NCBI RefSeq assembly: GCF_000364445.2
Contig: NZ_CP043538.1
Span: forward strand, 3,045,612 to 3,109,611
DNA from: Methylobacterium mesophilicum SR1.6/6
Lineage (GTDB): Bacteria; Pseudomonadota; Alphaproteobacteria; Rhizobiales; Beijerinckiaceae
DNA: 64,000 nucleotides
Reading direction: 5' to 3'
Each line of letters starts with the position of its first letter. Positions within the stretch are counted from its first letter, which is position 1. Positions 47,091 to 57,478 of the stretch are shown here, piece by piece. The position numbers and the translations under genes are program-made. Below the pieces are notes generated by a model, which did no database searches, was not told the DNA's origin, and worked only from the letters and a program-made list of their open reading frames with translations.

Positions 47091-47869
47091 CCCGGATCCC
47101 TGACGGCAACGCGCTGGCCGGCAAGCGCGCCCTCGTGCTCGGCGTCGCGAACGCGCACTCCATCGCGTTTGGCTGTGCCAGGGTCTTCCGCCAACTCGGA
47201 GCGGAGCTGGCTCTGACCTACCTGAACGAGCGGGCGAAGCCCTTCGTGGAGCCTCTGGCGCGGGAGCTCGGGGCCTCGGTCCTGGTCCCCTGCGATGTCC
47301 AGAGGGAAGGGGATCTTGAATCCGTATTCCACCAGCTGACCGAGACCTGGGGCAGCCTCGACATCGCCCTGCATTCGATCGCTTTCGCGCCGAGGGAGGA
47401 TCTTCAGGGCCGGCTCGTCGACAGTTCGTCCGAGGGCTTCAAGATCGCCATGGACGTGTCCTGCCACTCCTTCATCCACATGGCGCGGCTCGCCGCACCC
47501 CTGATGCGGGACGGCGGCACGCTCCTCACCATGAGCTACCACGGCGCCACGAAGGTCGTCCCGAACTACAACCTGATGGGTCCCGTGAAGGCGGCTCTGG
47601 AGAGCGCGGTCCGGTACCTCGCCTACGAGCTGGGCGGCCAAGCGATCCGAGTCCACGCGGTCTCGCCCGGCCCTCTCAAGACGCGGGCGGCGTCGGGCCT
47701 CAAGGATTTCGACGTTCTGCTGGCGGAGGCCGTGCAGCGCGCACCGATCGGCGAACTCGTCGACATCGACGATGTCGGCCTCACCGCGGCCTACCTGACG
47801 ACCCCCTACGCCGCCCACCTGACGGGCATGACCGTGCACGTGGACGGCGGCCTCAGCATCATGGCGTGA
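47087..47869 (+). CDS. fabI: Enoyl-[acyl-carrier-protein] reductase (NADH), FabI-like
   Basis: The 260-residue protein is a short-chain dehydrogenase of the FabI type: GVANAHSIAFGCA at the nucleotide site, LHSIAFAPRED, and the catalytic Tyr and Lys in YNLMGPVKAALES. FabI completes each fatty-acid elongation cycle. An operon with DUF3141 and acetate kinase, away from other fab genes, suggests a second, special-purpose copy. Confidence 0.88.
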   Translation: MTRIPDGNALAGKRALVLGVANAHSIAFGCARVFRQLGAELALTYLNERAKPFVEPLARELGASVLVPCDVQREGDLESVFHQLTETWGSLDIALHSIAFAPREDLQGRLVDSSSEGFKIAMDVSCHSFIHMARLAAPLMRDGGTLLTMSYHGATKVVPNYNLMGPVKAALESAVRYLAYELGGQAIRVHAVSPGPLKTRAASGLKDFDVLLAEAVQRAPIGELVDIDDVGLTAAYLTTPYAAHLTGMTVHVDGGLSIMA

Positions 47870-47920
47870 CGCGCACCGGCCCCTGTGCCGGCGTGCCCGC
47901 GCGCGACGGAGCGCAGCACG

Positions 47921-48322
47921 ATGACTGACCTTTTCGCCGAACTGATCTCTCCCGAGCGGGTCGTCTTCGCGGGCGAGGTCCGCTCCGTCGTCCTTCCGGG
48001 CGTCGAGGGTGACATGACGGTCATGCCCGGCCACCAGCACCTCGTGACGGCGCTGCACCCCGGCATCGTGTTCGCGATCGATGCCGCCGGAACCGGCCGC
48101 CGGGCCTTCGTGCGGGGGGCCCTGGCGGAGGTCACGGCCAAGCGGGTGACGATCCTCGCCGAGCGGGTCCTCGCCGTCGAGGAACTGACCGGCGATCAGA
48201 TCGACGCGGAGATCCTGCAGCTCCAGACGCAGCGGGACGCCACCCGCGATGAGGCGACACGGGCCGGATTCGATGTCTCGATCGCCCGCCTCGAAGAGTT
48301 CAAGGCCGGGCTTGAACTTTGA
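47921..48322 (+). CDS. atpC: F1 ATP synthase epsilon subunit, solitary copy
   Basis: The 133-residue protein matches AtpC: ELISPERVVFAGEVRSVVLPGVEGDMTVMPGH is the N-terminal beta-sandwich, and helices follow to the end. Epsilon couples rotation to, and can inhibit, the F1 motor. No other atp genes are here, so it is either an extra copy or used by an acetyl-phosphate/ATP-related system. ATG 47921 is chosen; an extension to 47885 is less likely. Confidence 0.82.
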   Translation: MTDLFAELISPERVVFAGEVRSVVLPGVEGDMTVMPGHQHLVTALHPGIVFAIDAAGTGRRAFVRGALAEVTAKRVTILAERVLAVEELTGDQIDAEILQLQTQRDATRDEATRAGFDVSIARLEEFKAGLEL

Positions 48323-48359
48323 CGGACCGACCTTCGCGCGGGTGCTCGCCGTTGCCCTT

Positions 48360-49205
48360 TCAGTATCGCTCTGGAACGAAGTGCCCCGCGTTGAGGGCGT
48401 CGTCATAGGCCCTGTCCTTGATGCGCTTCGGCAAGGTCACGGCCTCGCGCTTCACCTCCTTGTAGGGAATCAGGTGAAGCAGATGGGCGATGCAGTTGAG
48501 CCGGGCCCGCCGCTTGTCGTCCGAGCGGACGATGTGCCATCGGGCCTCGTCGATATCGGTCGCGGCGAGCATCTCGTCGCGCGCGATCGAGTAGTCGTAC
48601 CAGCGACTGTAGGACTCGAGGTCCATCGGGCTGAGCTTCCACTGCCGGAGAGGGTCGTCGATCCGGGCCAGGAAGCGGCGCTTCTGCTCCTTCCTGCCCA
48701 CTTCGAGCCAGAACTTGATCAGCTGCGTTCCGCCGCCGACGATGAAGCGCTCGATCTGCGGACAGAGTTCGAGGAAGCGGCGGCGTTCCGCTGCGCTGCA
48801 AAAGCCCATCACATGCTCGACGCCCGCGCGGTTGTACCAGCTCCGGTCGAAGACCACGATCTCGCCGGCCGCCGGGAAGTGCTCGATGTAGCGCTGCACG
48901 AACATCTGGGTCTTCTGCCGGTCTGATGGCGCCGGCAGCGCAGTGACGCGGAACACCCTTGGGCTCACCCGCTCAGTGAGGGCCTTGATTGTGCCGCCCT
49001 TGCCGGCGGCATCGCGACCCTCGAAGACCACGATGATGCGCGCCCCGGTCTTCCGGACCCAATCCTGCAGGTGACAGAGTTGCACCTGCAACGCACTCAA
49101 TTCCCGCTCGTACGCCTTGCGCTTGAGCTTGGGATGCGCCTGCCCGTCGTCGGCGGCTTCGTCGTCCTGTACGAATTCCCGGACCTGCGTCGCCTCGTCC
49201 ATCAT
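48360..49205 (-). CDS. ppk2: Polyphosphate kinase 2
   Basis: The protein of about 281 residues has Walker A FEGRDAAGKGGTIK, the lid-region VFRVTALPAPSD and Walker B VVFDRSWYNRAGVE, all typical of PPK2. Such enzymes use polyphosphate to phosphorylate nucleoside diphosphates or monophosphates. ATG 49205 starts MMDEAT. It lies 40 bp after the RND pump gene on the same strand and is probably in that operon. Confidence 0.92.
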   Translation of the reverse strand: MMDEATQVREFVQDDEAADDGQAHPKLKRKAYERELSALQVQLCHLQDWVRKTGARIIVVFEGRDAAGKGGTIKALTERVSPRVFRVTALPAPSDRQKTQMFVQRYIEHFPAAGEIVVFDRSWYNRAGVEHVMGFCSAAERRRFLELCPQIERFIVGGGTQLIKFWLEVGRKEQKRRFLARIDDPLRQWKLSPMDLESYSRWYDYSIARDEMLAATDIDEARWHIVRSDDKRRARLNCIAHLLHLIPYKEVKREAVTLPKRIKDRAYDDALNAGHFVPERY

Positions 49206-49245
49206 GGCTGGGCCTCCCCATCCTGCCCGGCACGACCGCACGCGG

Positions 49246-52200
49246 TCATTCGGCCGGCATGTGCTCCTGCGTCCCGACCGGCTCTGCTGACTCTGCTGGC
49301 TCGTGTCGGTGGCCTTTCCCGCCCACGAGGCTCCAGGCCCGCTCGCGCAGGCTCTGGAACAGCACGTAGAGGGGCGGGATCACGAAGATGCCGAGGAACG
49401 ACGCGGCGATCATGCCGCCGAAGACGGGCGTCCCCACGTTGCGCCGGGCGAGTTGCGAGGCGCCGACGGCGATGACGAGCGGAAACAGGCCGAGGATGAA
49501 GGCGAAGGAGGTCATCATCACCGGCCGGAAGCGCAGGCGCGCGCCCTCGGTCGCCGCTTCGTGGAGCGGTACGCCCCGCTCGCGCTGCTCCTTGGCGAAC
49601 TCGACGATCAGGATGCCGTTCTTGGCGGCCAGGCCGATCAGCACCACTATGCCGATCTGAGCGTAGAGATCGAGGGTCACGCCGCCCCAGACCATCGCCG
49701 CGTAGGCGCCCAGGATCCCGACGGTGACCGACAGCAGCACCGGCACGGGGATCGTCCAGCTCTCGTAGAGGCCGACCAGGAACAGGAACGCGAACAGGAT
49801 CGCGAATCCGAGGATGATGGCTGTCTTGCCCTCGGCCCGCTTCTCTTGGAACGCCGTATCGGTCCACTCGCCCGCAAACCCCGCCGGCAAGGTCTTGCCC
49901 GCGACCGCCTCCACGGTGGCGAGCGCCTGACCCGACGAGACTCCGGGCGCCGGAGAGCCCTGCACGGTGACCGCCCGCAGGTTGTTGTAGCGGATCAGCG
50001 CGGGTGGCCCGACCACGATCCGCGCCTCCGCCAGCGAGCGCAGCGGCACCATCTCGCCGTCCTTGTTGCGCACGTTGATCCGGTAGATGTCGTCGATCCG
50101 CGCCCGATCGGCCGCCTCGGCCTGAACCTGAACCTGCCAGGTACGGCCGAACAGGTTGATATCGTTGACGTAGTAGCCGCCGAGGGAGGCCTGCAGTGCC
50201 TGAAACACGTTGTCCAGGGGCACGCCGAGGATCTGGACCTTGTCGCGGTCGATATCGAGGAACACCGACGGGTTCGTGGCCGAGAAGGTGCTGAAGACGC
50301 GGTTGAGCTTCGGTTCCTCGTTCGCCGCCACGATCAGCCCGCGCACGACCTGGGCGAGGTCTTTCGGGTCGCCGCCGCGCAGATCCTCAAGGACGTAGGC
50401 GAAGCCGCCGCCCGTGCCGAGGCCGATGATCGGCGGCGGTGCCAGAGGAACCACGGTCCCGCTTGGGATCTCCCGGAATCGCCGGCCGAGCCGCGCGATG
50501 ACGGCCGCGGCTCCGTCCCCGGCGCCGGTGCGGTCCTCGAAGGGCTTGAGGGTCACGACCAGGAAGGCGGCGTTGCCCTGCGAGTAGTTGTCGATGAAAT
50601 TGAGACCGATCACCGATGTCGTGTCGGCGACCACGTGCTCCTGCCGCAGGATCTCCTCGGCCTTGGCGACCACCTCGGAGGTCCGCCCGACCGCGGCGCC
50701 TTCGGGGAGCTGCACCACGACGAAGAAGGCGCCCTGATCGTCCTCCGGCAGGAAGCCCGTGGGCGTCGTCCTGGCGAGCTGGACCGCGCCGTAGGCGGCC
50801 GCGCCGGCGAGCACGAGGCCGATGACGGAGAGGCGGACGATCCGCGCCACGACCGCGCCGTAGCCGTCGCGCACCCAGTCGATCGCCCGCATGATGGCGC
50901 CCATGATGCCGCGGCGGGGGCCCTGATGCGGTCGCAGCAGCACGCCGCACAGAGCCGGCGACAGGGTCAGCGCGTTCAGCGCCGAGATCAGCATCGCGAC
51001 GGCGACGGCGACCGCGAATTGCCGGAACAGCTCGCCCGAGATCCCGGGCACGAAGGCGACCGGCACGAAGACCGAGAGCAGGACCAGGGTGATCGCGATG
51101 ATCGGCGCCGTGATCTCGCTCATCGCCCGCTTGGTGGCCTCCCGGGGCGACAGCTCCGGGTGTTCCTCCATCACGCGCTCGACGTTCTCGACGACCACGA
51201 TGGCGTCGTCGACCACGATCCCGATGGCGAGCACCAGGGCGAGCAGCGAGACGGAGTTCGCCGAGTAGCCCACCGCCTTCAGGGCGATGAAGGTCCCGAT
51301 CAGGCTGACGGGCACGGCCAGCGTCGGAATCAGCGTCGCGCGCAGGCTGCCGAGGAACAGGAATACCACCACCACGACCAGCACGAAGGCCTCGACAAGG
51401 GTCTTCCGGACCTCGTGGACCGTCTCGGTGATGAAGGCGGTCGGGTCATAGGTCACCTTCCAGGCGAGCCCCTCGGGGAAGGCCTTCGCGAGCGCCCCGA
51501 CCCGCCGCTCGACCTCCTTCAGGGTCGCCAGAGCGTTCGCCCCGGGCGACTGGTAGATCGCGATGACGGTGGCCGGGCTACCGTTCAGACGCGTCTCCCG
51601 GTCAAGGTTGGCCGCGCCGAGTTCGACCCGGGCGACGTCGCCGAGCCGCAGCACGGATCCATCCGGGTTGGTGCGCAGGATGACGTCGCGGAACTGCTCC
51701 GCGGAGTTCAGGCGCCCCTGCGTCTGGATGCTCAGCTGGAGCTGCTGCTCGTCGGAGATCGGCCGGGCGCCGATCCGCCCCACCGGCGCCTGCACGTTCT
51801 GCGCCCGCAGCGCCCCGATGACGTCGCCCGTGGTGAGGTTGAGGCCGGTGAGCTGGTCGGTCCGCACCCAGGCCCGCATCGCGTAATCCTGCGGCCCCCA
51901 CAGCGTCGCGTCGCCGACGCCGGGCGTGCTCTTGATCCGGTCGAGCAGGTTAATCGTGACGTAGTTCGAGATGAACAGCGGGTCCTGCATGGCCTGGGGC
52001 GAGTAGACCGCCAGCACGCCGAGCAGCGCGGAGGATTTCTTCTTGACCGTGACGCCCTGCTTGCGCACGTCTTCGGGCAGCTTGGCGAGGGCGATCTGGA
52101 CCCGGTTGTTGACGTTGACGGCGTTGATGTCCGGATCGGTGCCCAGCTCGAACGACCCGGTGAGCGTGTAGCTGCCGTCGTTGCCGCTGACGCTCTTCAT

Positions 52201-52434
52201 GTAGATCATCTTGTCGACGCCCACGACCTGCGACTCGATGGGCTGGGCGACCGTGGATTCCACCACCGCGGCGGAGGCCCCGGGATAGGTCGTCGTGACC
52301 GAAACCTGGGGCGGCACGATATCGGGGTACTGCGCGACCGGGATGGTGTAGAGCGCCAGCGCTCCGGCGATCGACGTGACGATCGCGATGACCACCGAGA
52401 GGCGCGGCCGGTCGACGAAGATCGCCGAGAACAT
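49246..52434 (-). CDS. RND efflux pump, HAE1/AcrB-like permease
   Basis: The 1062-residue protein starts [18 protein letters not shown] and contains [12 protein letters not shown], the twelve-helix layout with two large periplasmic loops, and [13 protein letters not shown] in the fourth-helix region with proton-relay Asp residues. It exports hydrophobic compounds by proton motive force as a trimer with an adaptor and an outer-membrane channel. The adaptor gene ends 4 bp upstream; no TolC-like gene is in the window. Confidence 0.93.
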   Translation of the reverse strand: MFSAIFVDRPRLSVVIAIVTSIAGALALYTIPVAQYPDIVPPQVSVTTTYPGASAAVVESTVAQPIESQVVGVDKMIYMKSVSGNDGSYTLTGSFELGTDPDINAVNVNNRVQIALAKLPEDVRKQGVTVKKKSSALLGVLAVYSPQAMQDPLFISNYVTINLLDRIKSTPGVGDATLWGPQDYAMRAWVRTDQLTGLNLTTGDVIGALRAQNVQAPVGRIGARPISDEQQLQLSIQTQGRLNSAEQFRDVILRTNPDGSVLRLGDVARVELGAANLDRETRLNGSPATVIAIYQSPGANALATLKEVERRVGALAKAFPEGLAWKVTYDPTAFITETVHEVRKTLVEAFVLVVVVVFLFLGSLRATLIPTLAVPVSLIGTFIALKAVGYSANSVSLLALVLAIGIVVDDAIVVVENVERVMEEHPELSPREATKRAMSEITAPIIAITLVLLSVFVPVAFVPGISGELFRQFAVAVAVAMLISALNALTLSPALCGVLLRPHQGPRRGIMGAIMRAIDWVRDGYGAVVARIVRLSVIGLVLAGAAAYGAVQLARTTPTGFLPEDDQGAFFVVVQLPEGAAVGRTSEVVAKAEEILRQEHVVADTTSVIGLNFIDNYSQGNAAFLVVTLKPFEDRTGAGDGAAAVIARLGRRFREIPSGTVVPLAPPPIIGLGTGGGFAYVLEDLRGGDPKDLAQVVRGLIVAANEEPKLNRVFSTFSATNPSVFLDIDRDKVQILGVPLDNVFQALQASLGGYYVNDINLFGRTWQVQVQAEAADRARIDDIYRINVRNKDGEMVPLRSLAEARIVVGPPALIRYNNLRAVTVQGSPAPGVSSGQALATVEAVAGKTLPAGFAGEWTDTAFQEKRAEGKTAIILGFAILFAFLFLVGLYESWTIPVPVLLSVTVGILGAYAAMVWGGVTLDLYAQIGIVVLIGLAAKNGILIVEFAKEQRERGVPLHEAATEGARLRFRPVMMTSFAFILGLFPLVIAVGASQLARRNVGTPVFGGMIAASFLGIFVIPPLYVLFQSLRERAWSLVGGKGHRHEPAESAEPVGTQEHMPAE

Positions 52435-52438
52435 GGTC

Positions 52439-53557
52439 TCAGATTCCGCTGGCTGGCTGGGCGATCGGGTTCGCCTGCACGGCGATCCCGGGCCGCACGC
52501 GCTGCAAGCCGTCCACGATGACGAGTTCCCCACCCGATAGGCCGTCGTCGATGACCGCATCCGGGCCGGTGCCGCCGGCACCGGGCTTGACCCGCCGGAT
52601 CACGGCCCGCCCGTCCTCGACAACGAAGACGTAGACGCCGCCCTGATCGGCGATGAGCGCGGCTTGCGGAACCACGACCTTCTGGTCAGGCTTGCCGATC
52701 TGCAGCGCGACCCGGACCAGCTGCCCGTCGCGCAAGGCACCCGCCGGGTTCGGCATGACGGCGCGGACCAGGACCGTGTCGGTCGTGCGGTCGACGCTGA
52801 TGTTGACGAAGTCGACCCGGCCCAGCTGGCCGTAGTCCGAGCCGTCCTGGAATCGGATCCGGACCCCGACCTTGCTGCGGTCCGGGCTCTTCGCGCCCTG
52901 TTGGTAGCCCAGGAATTCGCGCTGGCTCACCGGGAAGGTGACGTAGATCGGGTCCTGACTGACGATCGTGGTCAGCACGCCGCTGTCGGGTCCGACAACG
53001 TTGCCCTTCGTCACGCTCGTGCGGCCGATCTGGCCGGCGATGGGGGCGACGATGTCTGTGTAGCCGAGATTGATGCGGGCGGTCTGGAGGTTGGCCTCGT
53101 CGCCCGTGACGGCGCCCTTCGCCTGATCGAGGGAGGCGCGTGCCTGGTCGCGGGCCACGACGGTCCCCGAATTGCGGTCGAGCAGCTCCTGCGCCCTCTG
53201 CAACTGAATGGCGGCCAGAGCCTGGGCCGCCTTACCGCGCTCCAGGGCGCCTTCGGCCTGCCTGACGGCGGCCACGAACAGGTCACGCTCGATCCGATAG
53301 AGGGGGGTTCCCGCCTTGACCGGATCCCCCTCCTTGAACAGGACGGCCTCGAGATAGCCGGTGACACGGGCGCGGACCTCGACGCGACCCACCGCCTCGA
53401 CCCGACCGACGAAGTCCAGCGCCTTGTCCAAGGCCTTGAGCTGCGCCGTGACGGTTCCGACCGCCAAGGCCGCGTTCGGCTCACCCTCGCCGCGAACCGA
53501 CGGGCCGAGGCCGGCGGTCAGAAGGGCAGCCAGCGAGAGCGTGAGCAAGCGGTTCAT
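52439..53557 (-). CDS. RND periplasmic adaptor (membrane fusion protein)
   Basis: The protein of about 372 residues has a signal peptide ([15 protein letters not shown]), a lipoyl-like half ([24 protein letters not shown]), an alpha-hairpin, then the second lipoyl half and beta-barrel ([21 protein letters not shown]). It bridges the inner-membrane pump and the outer-membrane channel. ATG 53557 was chosen for the signal peptide; the upstream frame to 53854 is spurious. Confidence 0.92.
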   Translation of the reverse strand: MNRLLTLSLAALLTAGLGPSVRGEGEPNAALAVGTVTAQLKALDKALDFVGRVEAVGRVEVRARVTGYLEAVLFKEGDPVKAGTPLYRIERDLFVAAVRQAEGALERGKAAQALAAIQLQRAQELLDRNSGTVVARDQARASLDQAKGAVTGDEANLQTARINLGYTDIVAPIAGQIGRTSVTKGNVVGPDSGVLTTIVSQDPIYVTFPVSQREFLGYQQGAKSPDRSKVGVRIRFQDGSDYGQLGRVDFVNISVDRTTDTVLVRAVMPNPAGALRDGQLVRVALQIGKPDQKVVVPQAALIADQGGVYVFVVEDGRAVIRRVKPGAGGTGPDAVIDDGLSGGELVIVDGLQRVRPGIAVQANPIAQPASGI

Positions 53558-53871
53558 GGCCAAGCCTCGGTCTCCTCGTGAGGCTGCGGACCGCAATTTT
53601 TCCGGTTCTGAGAACTTACGCTTGATCGAACGGGACACATCAGAGTTCCCGTCGCTGCCGATCGACTGATGAAATCTGGTGAAGGGCCTGTCGCGCGCGA
53701 GATGTTGAGCTAGCGCAAAGACGATCTCGTCCGTGGTTCGATGATAGGGATCGTGGCTACGCTCGCGCGGGAACAAGGTCGGAAGCTGATCTGAGCACGC
53801 CCCCTCGATCGCCGGCTGAGGTCTCCTGCCGTTGTCGCTGAAGCCGACCGACATACTCGGCCTGGACAGCT
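53558..53871. promoter_or_regulatory. Divergent promoter region, efflux operon and AI-2E permease
   Basis: This 314-bp gap between divergent start codons should hold the promoters of both. No TetR or MarR gene is adjacent to suggest the regulator, and I could not assign an operator. Confidence 0.35.
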
Positions 53872-55041
53872 ATGTTCGAGACTCCTCACCCCGTGCTCGT
53901 CGAGCGGAATTCCGGCGCCCCACCGGGCCGCATCATCGGGCAGGACGACAGGGACTCGCGTGTGCCCGGCCGTGATCGCGAAGACGCACGGGCCACGGTG
54001 GTCGAAGCCGCGATCCGGATCGGACTGGCGGCAGCGCTGGTCTATGCATGTGGCCGCATCATCTTTCCGCTGCACGAAGTCCTGATCTGGTCAGCGATCC
54101 TGTCCGTCATGCTATATCCGCTGCATGCGCGCCTGCTCAGCCGGATCGGCGACCGTTGGTCAGCCCTGCTGATCGGGTTCGTCGGTGGGACCATCATCAC
54201 CGTTCCCACGATCGCGGTGGTGACGTCGGCCGGATCGACGATCTACACGTTCCTGTCGGACGTTCAGAATCAGACGCTGGCCCTGCCGCCGCCCCCGAAC
54301 TGGGTCGCCCGCGCACCGCTCGTCGGTCCGAGATTGGCAGAAGCATGGGCGCTCGCTGCCGCCAACGCACCTCTGGCTCTCGCGCGATACGGTTCAATGC
54401 TCAAGAGACCCGTGGCCTGGCTTCTCTCGGCCGTGCGGGGCTTGGCGACCAGCGAAATCTCTTTCGTTCTCTCGTTCGCGATTGCGGCCGTGGTCATCGC
54501 GTATGGCGAGAGTGCAGCCAAGTTCTCGCGGACATTTCTGTCCCGCACCACCGGTAACGAGGCGCGAGGTTCTCAGCTCGCAGCACTGATCGTCGCGACG
54601 ATCCGCAGCGTCGCGCTGGGCATCGTCGGCGTCGCGGTGATCCAGGCGTTGCTGCTCGGCGCGGGTTTCTTTGCCATCGGACTTCCAGCCGCTGGTCTTT
54701 TGACGCTCGCGACGTTTTTCCTCTGCATCGTGCAGGTGCCGGCACTCCTCCTGACCCTGCCGATCATCGCCTATGTCTTCGCGACGGAAGCGACACGACC
54801 GGCGGTCATCTTCCTCGCCTGGACCATCGGTGCCGGGCTCAGCGACAACATCCTCAAACCGTTTCTGCTCGGACGCGGCATGCAAGTGCCCATGCCGGTC
54901 ATTTTAACCGGCGTCATAGGCGGCCTGATCGCTCACGGCCTTCTCGGTCTCTTCGTCGGGCCGGTCCTGCTGGCAACCGGCTACGTGCTGTTGGTCGAGT
55001 GGATCCGACGGGACGAGATAAACGCAGGAATGCCACCGTAG
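53872..55041 (+). CDS. AI-2E family (PerM-like) membrane protein
   Basis: The 389-residue protein has eight or so hydrophobic segments and the family blocks VMLYPLHARLLSRIG, GLPAAGLLTLATFFLC and FLLGRGMQVPMPVILTGVIGG. It is probably an exporter of small solutes; the AI-2 link applies only to some members. ATG 53872 gives a polar 50-residue leader, so a later start is possible. Confidence 0.85.
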   Translation: MFETPHPVLVERNSGAPPGRIIGQDDRDSRVPGRDREDARATVVEAAIRIGLAAALVYACGRIIFPLHEVLIWSAILSVMLYPLHARLLSRIGDRWSALLIGFVGGTIITVPTIAVVTSAGSTIYTFLSDVQNQTLALPPPPNWVARAPLVGPRLAEAWALAAANAPLALARYGSMLKRPVAWLLSAVRGLATSEISFVLSFAIAAVVIAYGESAAKFSRTFLSRTTGNEARGSQLAALIVATIRSVALGIVGVAVIQALLLGAGFFAIGLPAAGLLTLATFFLCIVQVPALLLTLPIIAYVFATEATRPAVIFLAWTIGAGLSDNILKPFLLGRGMQVPMPVILTGVIGGLIAHGLLGLFVGPVLLATGYVLLVEWIRRDEINAGMPP

Positions 55042-55505
55042 GCGAGGCCCTTCGGTCGAACGCACGCACCGACGAGGGCACCCCTCAAGTTGAGCCGTCT
55101 GGATCCCCGTCCATGCCGCTGCGCGCCGGGAAGGGGCCGCCACAGACCGTCACCGCTTCGCTGCGGGCAGTCGGCTGGCAAGCCGGCACGGATCGGGCCT
55201 GATCTTCGAGACCCTCAGAGGAGAGCATCCGGCGTCGCGATGGGCTGACGGTTCCCAGCCGACATAGATGCCGCAGCCGCCTCTGGCTGAAGCACGGTTC
55301 GTGTGTGCGGTTGCGACCGTTCCATCGCAACCACGTCTGACGCTTCGACTTGGTGCAGGCTCAGACCCACGATGGGCGCTCTCCGATGCGGTAGCCTCAC
55401 AGCTGGCCCGGTTCGAAATACCGGTCAGGTCAATACGCTCGATCGCGGCGGCATGATGCGGCGCGACCGCCGCCGACGGGCGCTGAGCGCCTCCTCCGGA
55501 ACGCG
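55042..55505. other. Intergenic stretch, nothing recognised
   Basis: This 460-bp convergent gap lies between the AI-2E permease and a radical SAM gene. I see no ORF with protein character and no strong terminator hairpin. Confidence 0.3.
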
Positions 55506-56552
55506 TCAAGGCGCGCTGCGTGCCTGGACGATCGTGGTGCAGGCACTCTCGAGCTTCGGGAGGTCCCGGGCGGCGGCCATCCGCACGGTGAGCGGGCGGT
55601 TCTCGCCGCGCATGACCGGGCAATACGGATCCGGCGCGTCGTGCCGGCCCATCAGGCGCCGGCGACCGGCGCAGCCCCCGTGGCAGGCGGCTTCGTGGAC
55701 GCAGCCGCTGCAGGGCGCGGGCAGCGATCGCGCCGCGACGAAAGGCTCGGTCTCGACGATCGCCGCGCCCGCCGAGACCAGGGCGTCGAGGCTCTGCCCG
55801 GTCCCGTCCCAATACACGCAGGGCTTGACCGTGCCGCGCGGCGTGACCCGCACGGTGCCGGTGCCGCAGCCGCCCCTGCGGGCGGGCAAGCCCGCCATGG
55901 CCCGCACCAGCGGCTCGCCGACCGCGATCGCGTCGGTCTCCGCGAAGAGGCGCTCGAATCCGGACCAGTACTCCTCATAGGTGAGGGCGAAGGCGTCCGT
56001 CCGGACGGCCTGATAGACATTGATCCGCAGGGGCGCGTCGAAACGGGCCGCGATCCGCGCGATCTCGTGCAGGCGATCGAAGTTGGAGCGCATCATCACA
56101 GCGATGAAGGTCACGCCGACGCCGAGCCGGCGGCATCGCGCCGCCTGCTCCATCACGAGGTCCCAATTGCCGGCGCCGCGCTGCCCGTCCTGCTCTTCGC
56201 GGGTCGGGTAATCGATCGAGAACTCCACATCGGCGAACGCCCGGACCTGCGCGTCGCCGATCACCGCGATCGAGTGGCCGTTCGACGTGATGGTGAGCTT
56301 GATCGGCTCGTCCGCCAGAAGGGCGAGCAGCTCCGCGAAGCGCGGGTGCATGCCGTTCTCGCCGGTACCGAGGTTGACCGAGCGCACGGGCAGCCGGTCG
56401 AGCACGGCGCGCACCTGCTCGGGCGCGAGGCGATCGACCCGGCCCTCATCGCGGTAGCAGAAGGCGCAGGCGAGGTTGCACTCGTTCGTCAGGCCGAGGC
56501 CCAGAGAAAAGCCGCGGTCCGCCCCCGCGAGGGCACTCGACTCGTCGCTCAT
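55506..56552 (-). CDS. Radical SAM/SPASM protein
   Basis: The protein of about 348 residues has the cluster motif CNLACAFCYRDEG (CxxxCxxC) for the 4Fe-4S/SAM site, a GTGENGMHP region following, and a C-terminal Cys-rich SPASM-like part (CSGCVHEAACHGGCAG) for auxiliary clusters. Such proteins modify peptides or small molecules by radical chemistry. It diverges from the DoxX/glycosyltransferase operon. No precursor peptide is seen nearby. Confidence 0.85.
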   Translation of the reverse strand: MSDESSALAGADRGFSLGLGLTNECNLACAFCYRDEGRVDRLAPEQVRAVLDRLPVRSVNLGTGENGMHPRFAELLALLADEPIKLTITSNGHSIAVIGDAQVRAFADVEFSIDYPTREEQDGQRGAGNWDLVMEQAARCRRLGVGVTFIAVMMRSNFDRLHEIARIAARFDAPLRINVYQAVRTDAFALTYEEYWSGFERLFAETDAIAVGEPLVRAMAGLPARRGGCGTGTVRVTPRGTVKPCVYWDGTGQSLDALVSAGAAIVETEPFVAARSLPAPCSGCVHEAACHGGCAGRRRLMGRHDAPDPYCPVMRGENRPLTVRMAAARDLPKLESACTTIVQARSAP

Positions 56553-56798
56553 CACTCAACCCCTCGAAGGCGTCCGCAGGCGGGTCGCCGGCCCGGCGCC
56601 ACCTGACCGTTCGCGCGAAGGGCCATCCCGGTGACAGGATGGTCACCCCGATTCTGGCGCGATGACTGATGTCACCGACGCAACCTACGCTATCTTGTGC
56701 CCGTAACCACGGCCTGTGCGGCGCGAATGGTGTCGCGGCGGCCTTTGGGTCTCTCCCGAAACAGCGAGACCGGCCGCCCCGGATCGCCGAGGCGACGC

Positions 56799-57458
56799 AT
56801 GCGCACTGATCCCATCTCGGATACCTTGGCTTTCCTGGCGGCGACGCAGGGTGATCAGGTCGCTTTGGGGCCGTGGCGCTGGGTCGCGATGGCGCTGCTG
56901 GCGGCCCTCGTGCTCGGCGGCCTCCTCGCCGCCGCCTACGCCTGGGCGGCGGACCCTGCGCAGCGCACCGGCCGCGACCTCGGGCTGTTCGTGGCCCGGT
57001 TCCTCGTCGGCCTGATGTGGTTCCAGAACCTGTTCTGGAAGTTGCCCATCTCGACCGGGAACGGCCTGCATTACTGGACCGGCCTCGAGACCAAGGACGC
57101 GGCCTTCGCGGTCCACGCGGATCTGATCGCGGCGCTGGCTCTGCCGGCCCCGAATTTCCTGATCCTGAACGTCGTGGTGCTGGTGACGGAGTTCGCCTTC
57201 GCGGCCTCGATGATCCTCGGGCTCGGCGTGCGTCTGGCGGGAACGGTGGGCGTGCTGTTCGTGGCGCAGCTCTGGCTCGGGCTCTACCGCAACACCCAGG
57301 AATGGCCCTGGGCGTACGTCTTCCTCATGCTGTTGATGGGGTTGTTCGCCCTTCTGGCGGCCGGGCGCAGTCTCGGCCTCGACGCGACGCTCCGCCGGAG
57401 CCATCCGCCCGACATGACGGATGGCGTGACCGGCGCCTTCATCCGGCTGGCGACGTGA
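56799..57458 (+). CDS. DoxX/DoxD-like membrane protein
   Basis: The 219-residue protein has five hydrophobic segments, with VARFLVGLMWFQNLFWKLP typical of the DoxX/TQO-small-subunit family. It may link to quinone or sulfur redox chemistry, but many members are uncharacterised. ATG 56799 starts MRTDPIS. It is the first gene of a five-gene operon (56.8-61.3 kb). Confidence 0.7.
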   Translation: MRTDPISDTLAFLAATQGDQVALGPWRWVAMALLAALVLGGLLAAAYAWAADPAQRTGRDLGLFVARFLVGLMWFQNLFWKLPISTGNGLHYWTGLETKDAAFAVHADLIAALALPAPNFLILNVVVLVTEFAFAASMILGLGVRLAGTVGVLFVAQLWLGLYRNTQEWPWAYVFLMLLMGLFALLAAGRSLGLDATLRRSHPPDMTDGVTGAFIRLAT

Positions 57459-57478
57459 CGCGGTCCGGCGGGGCAGAC

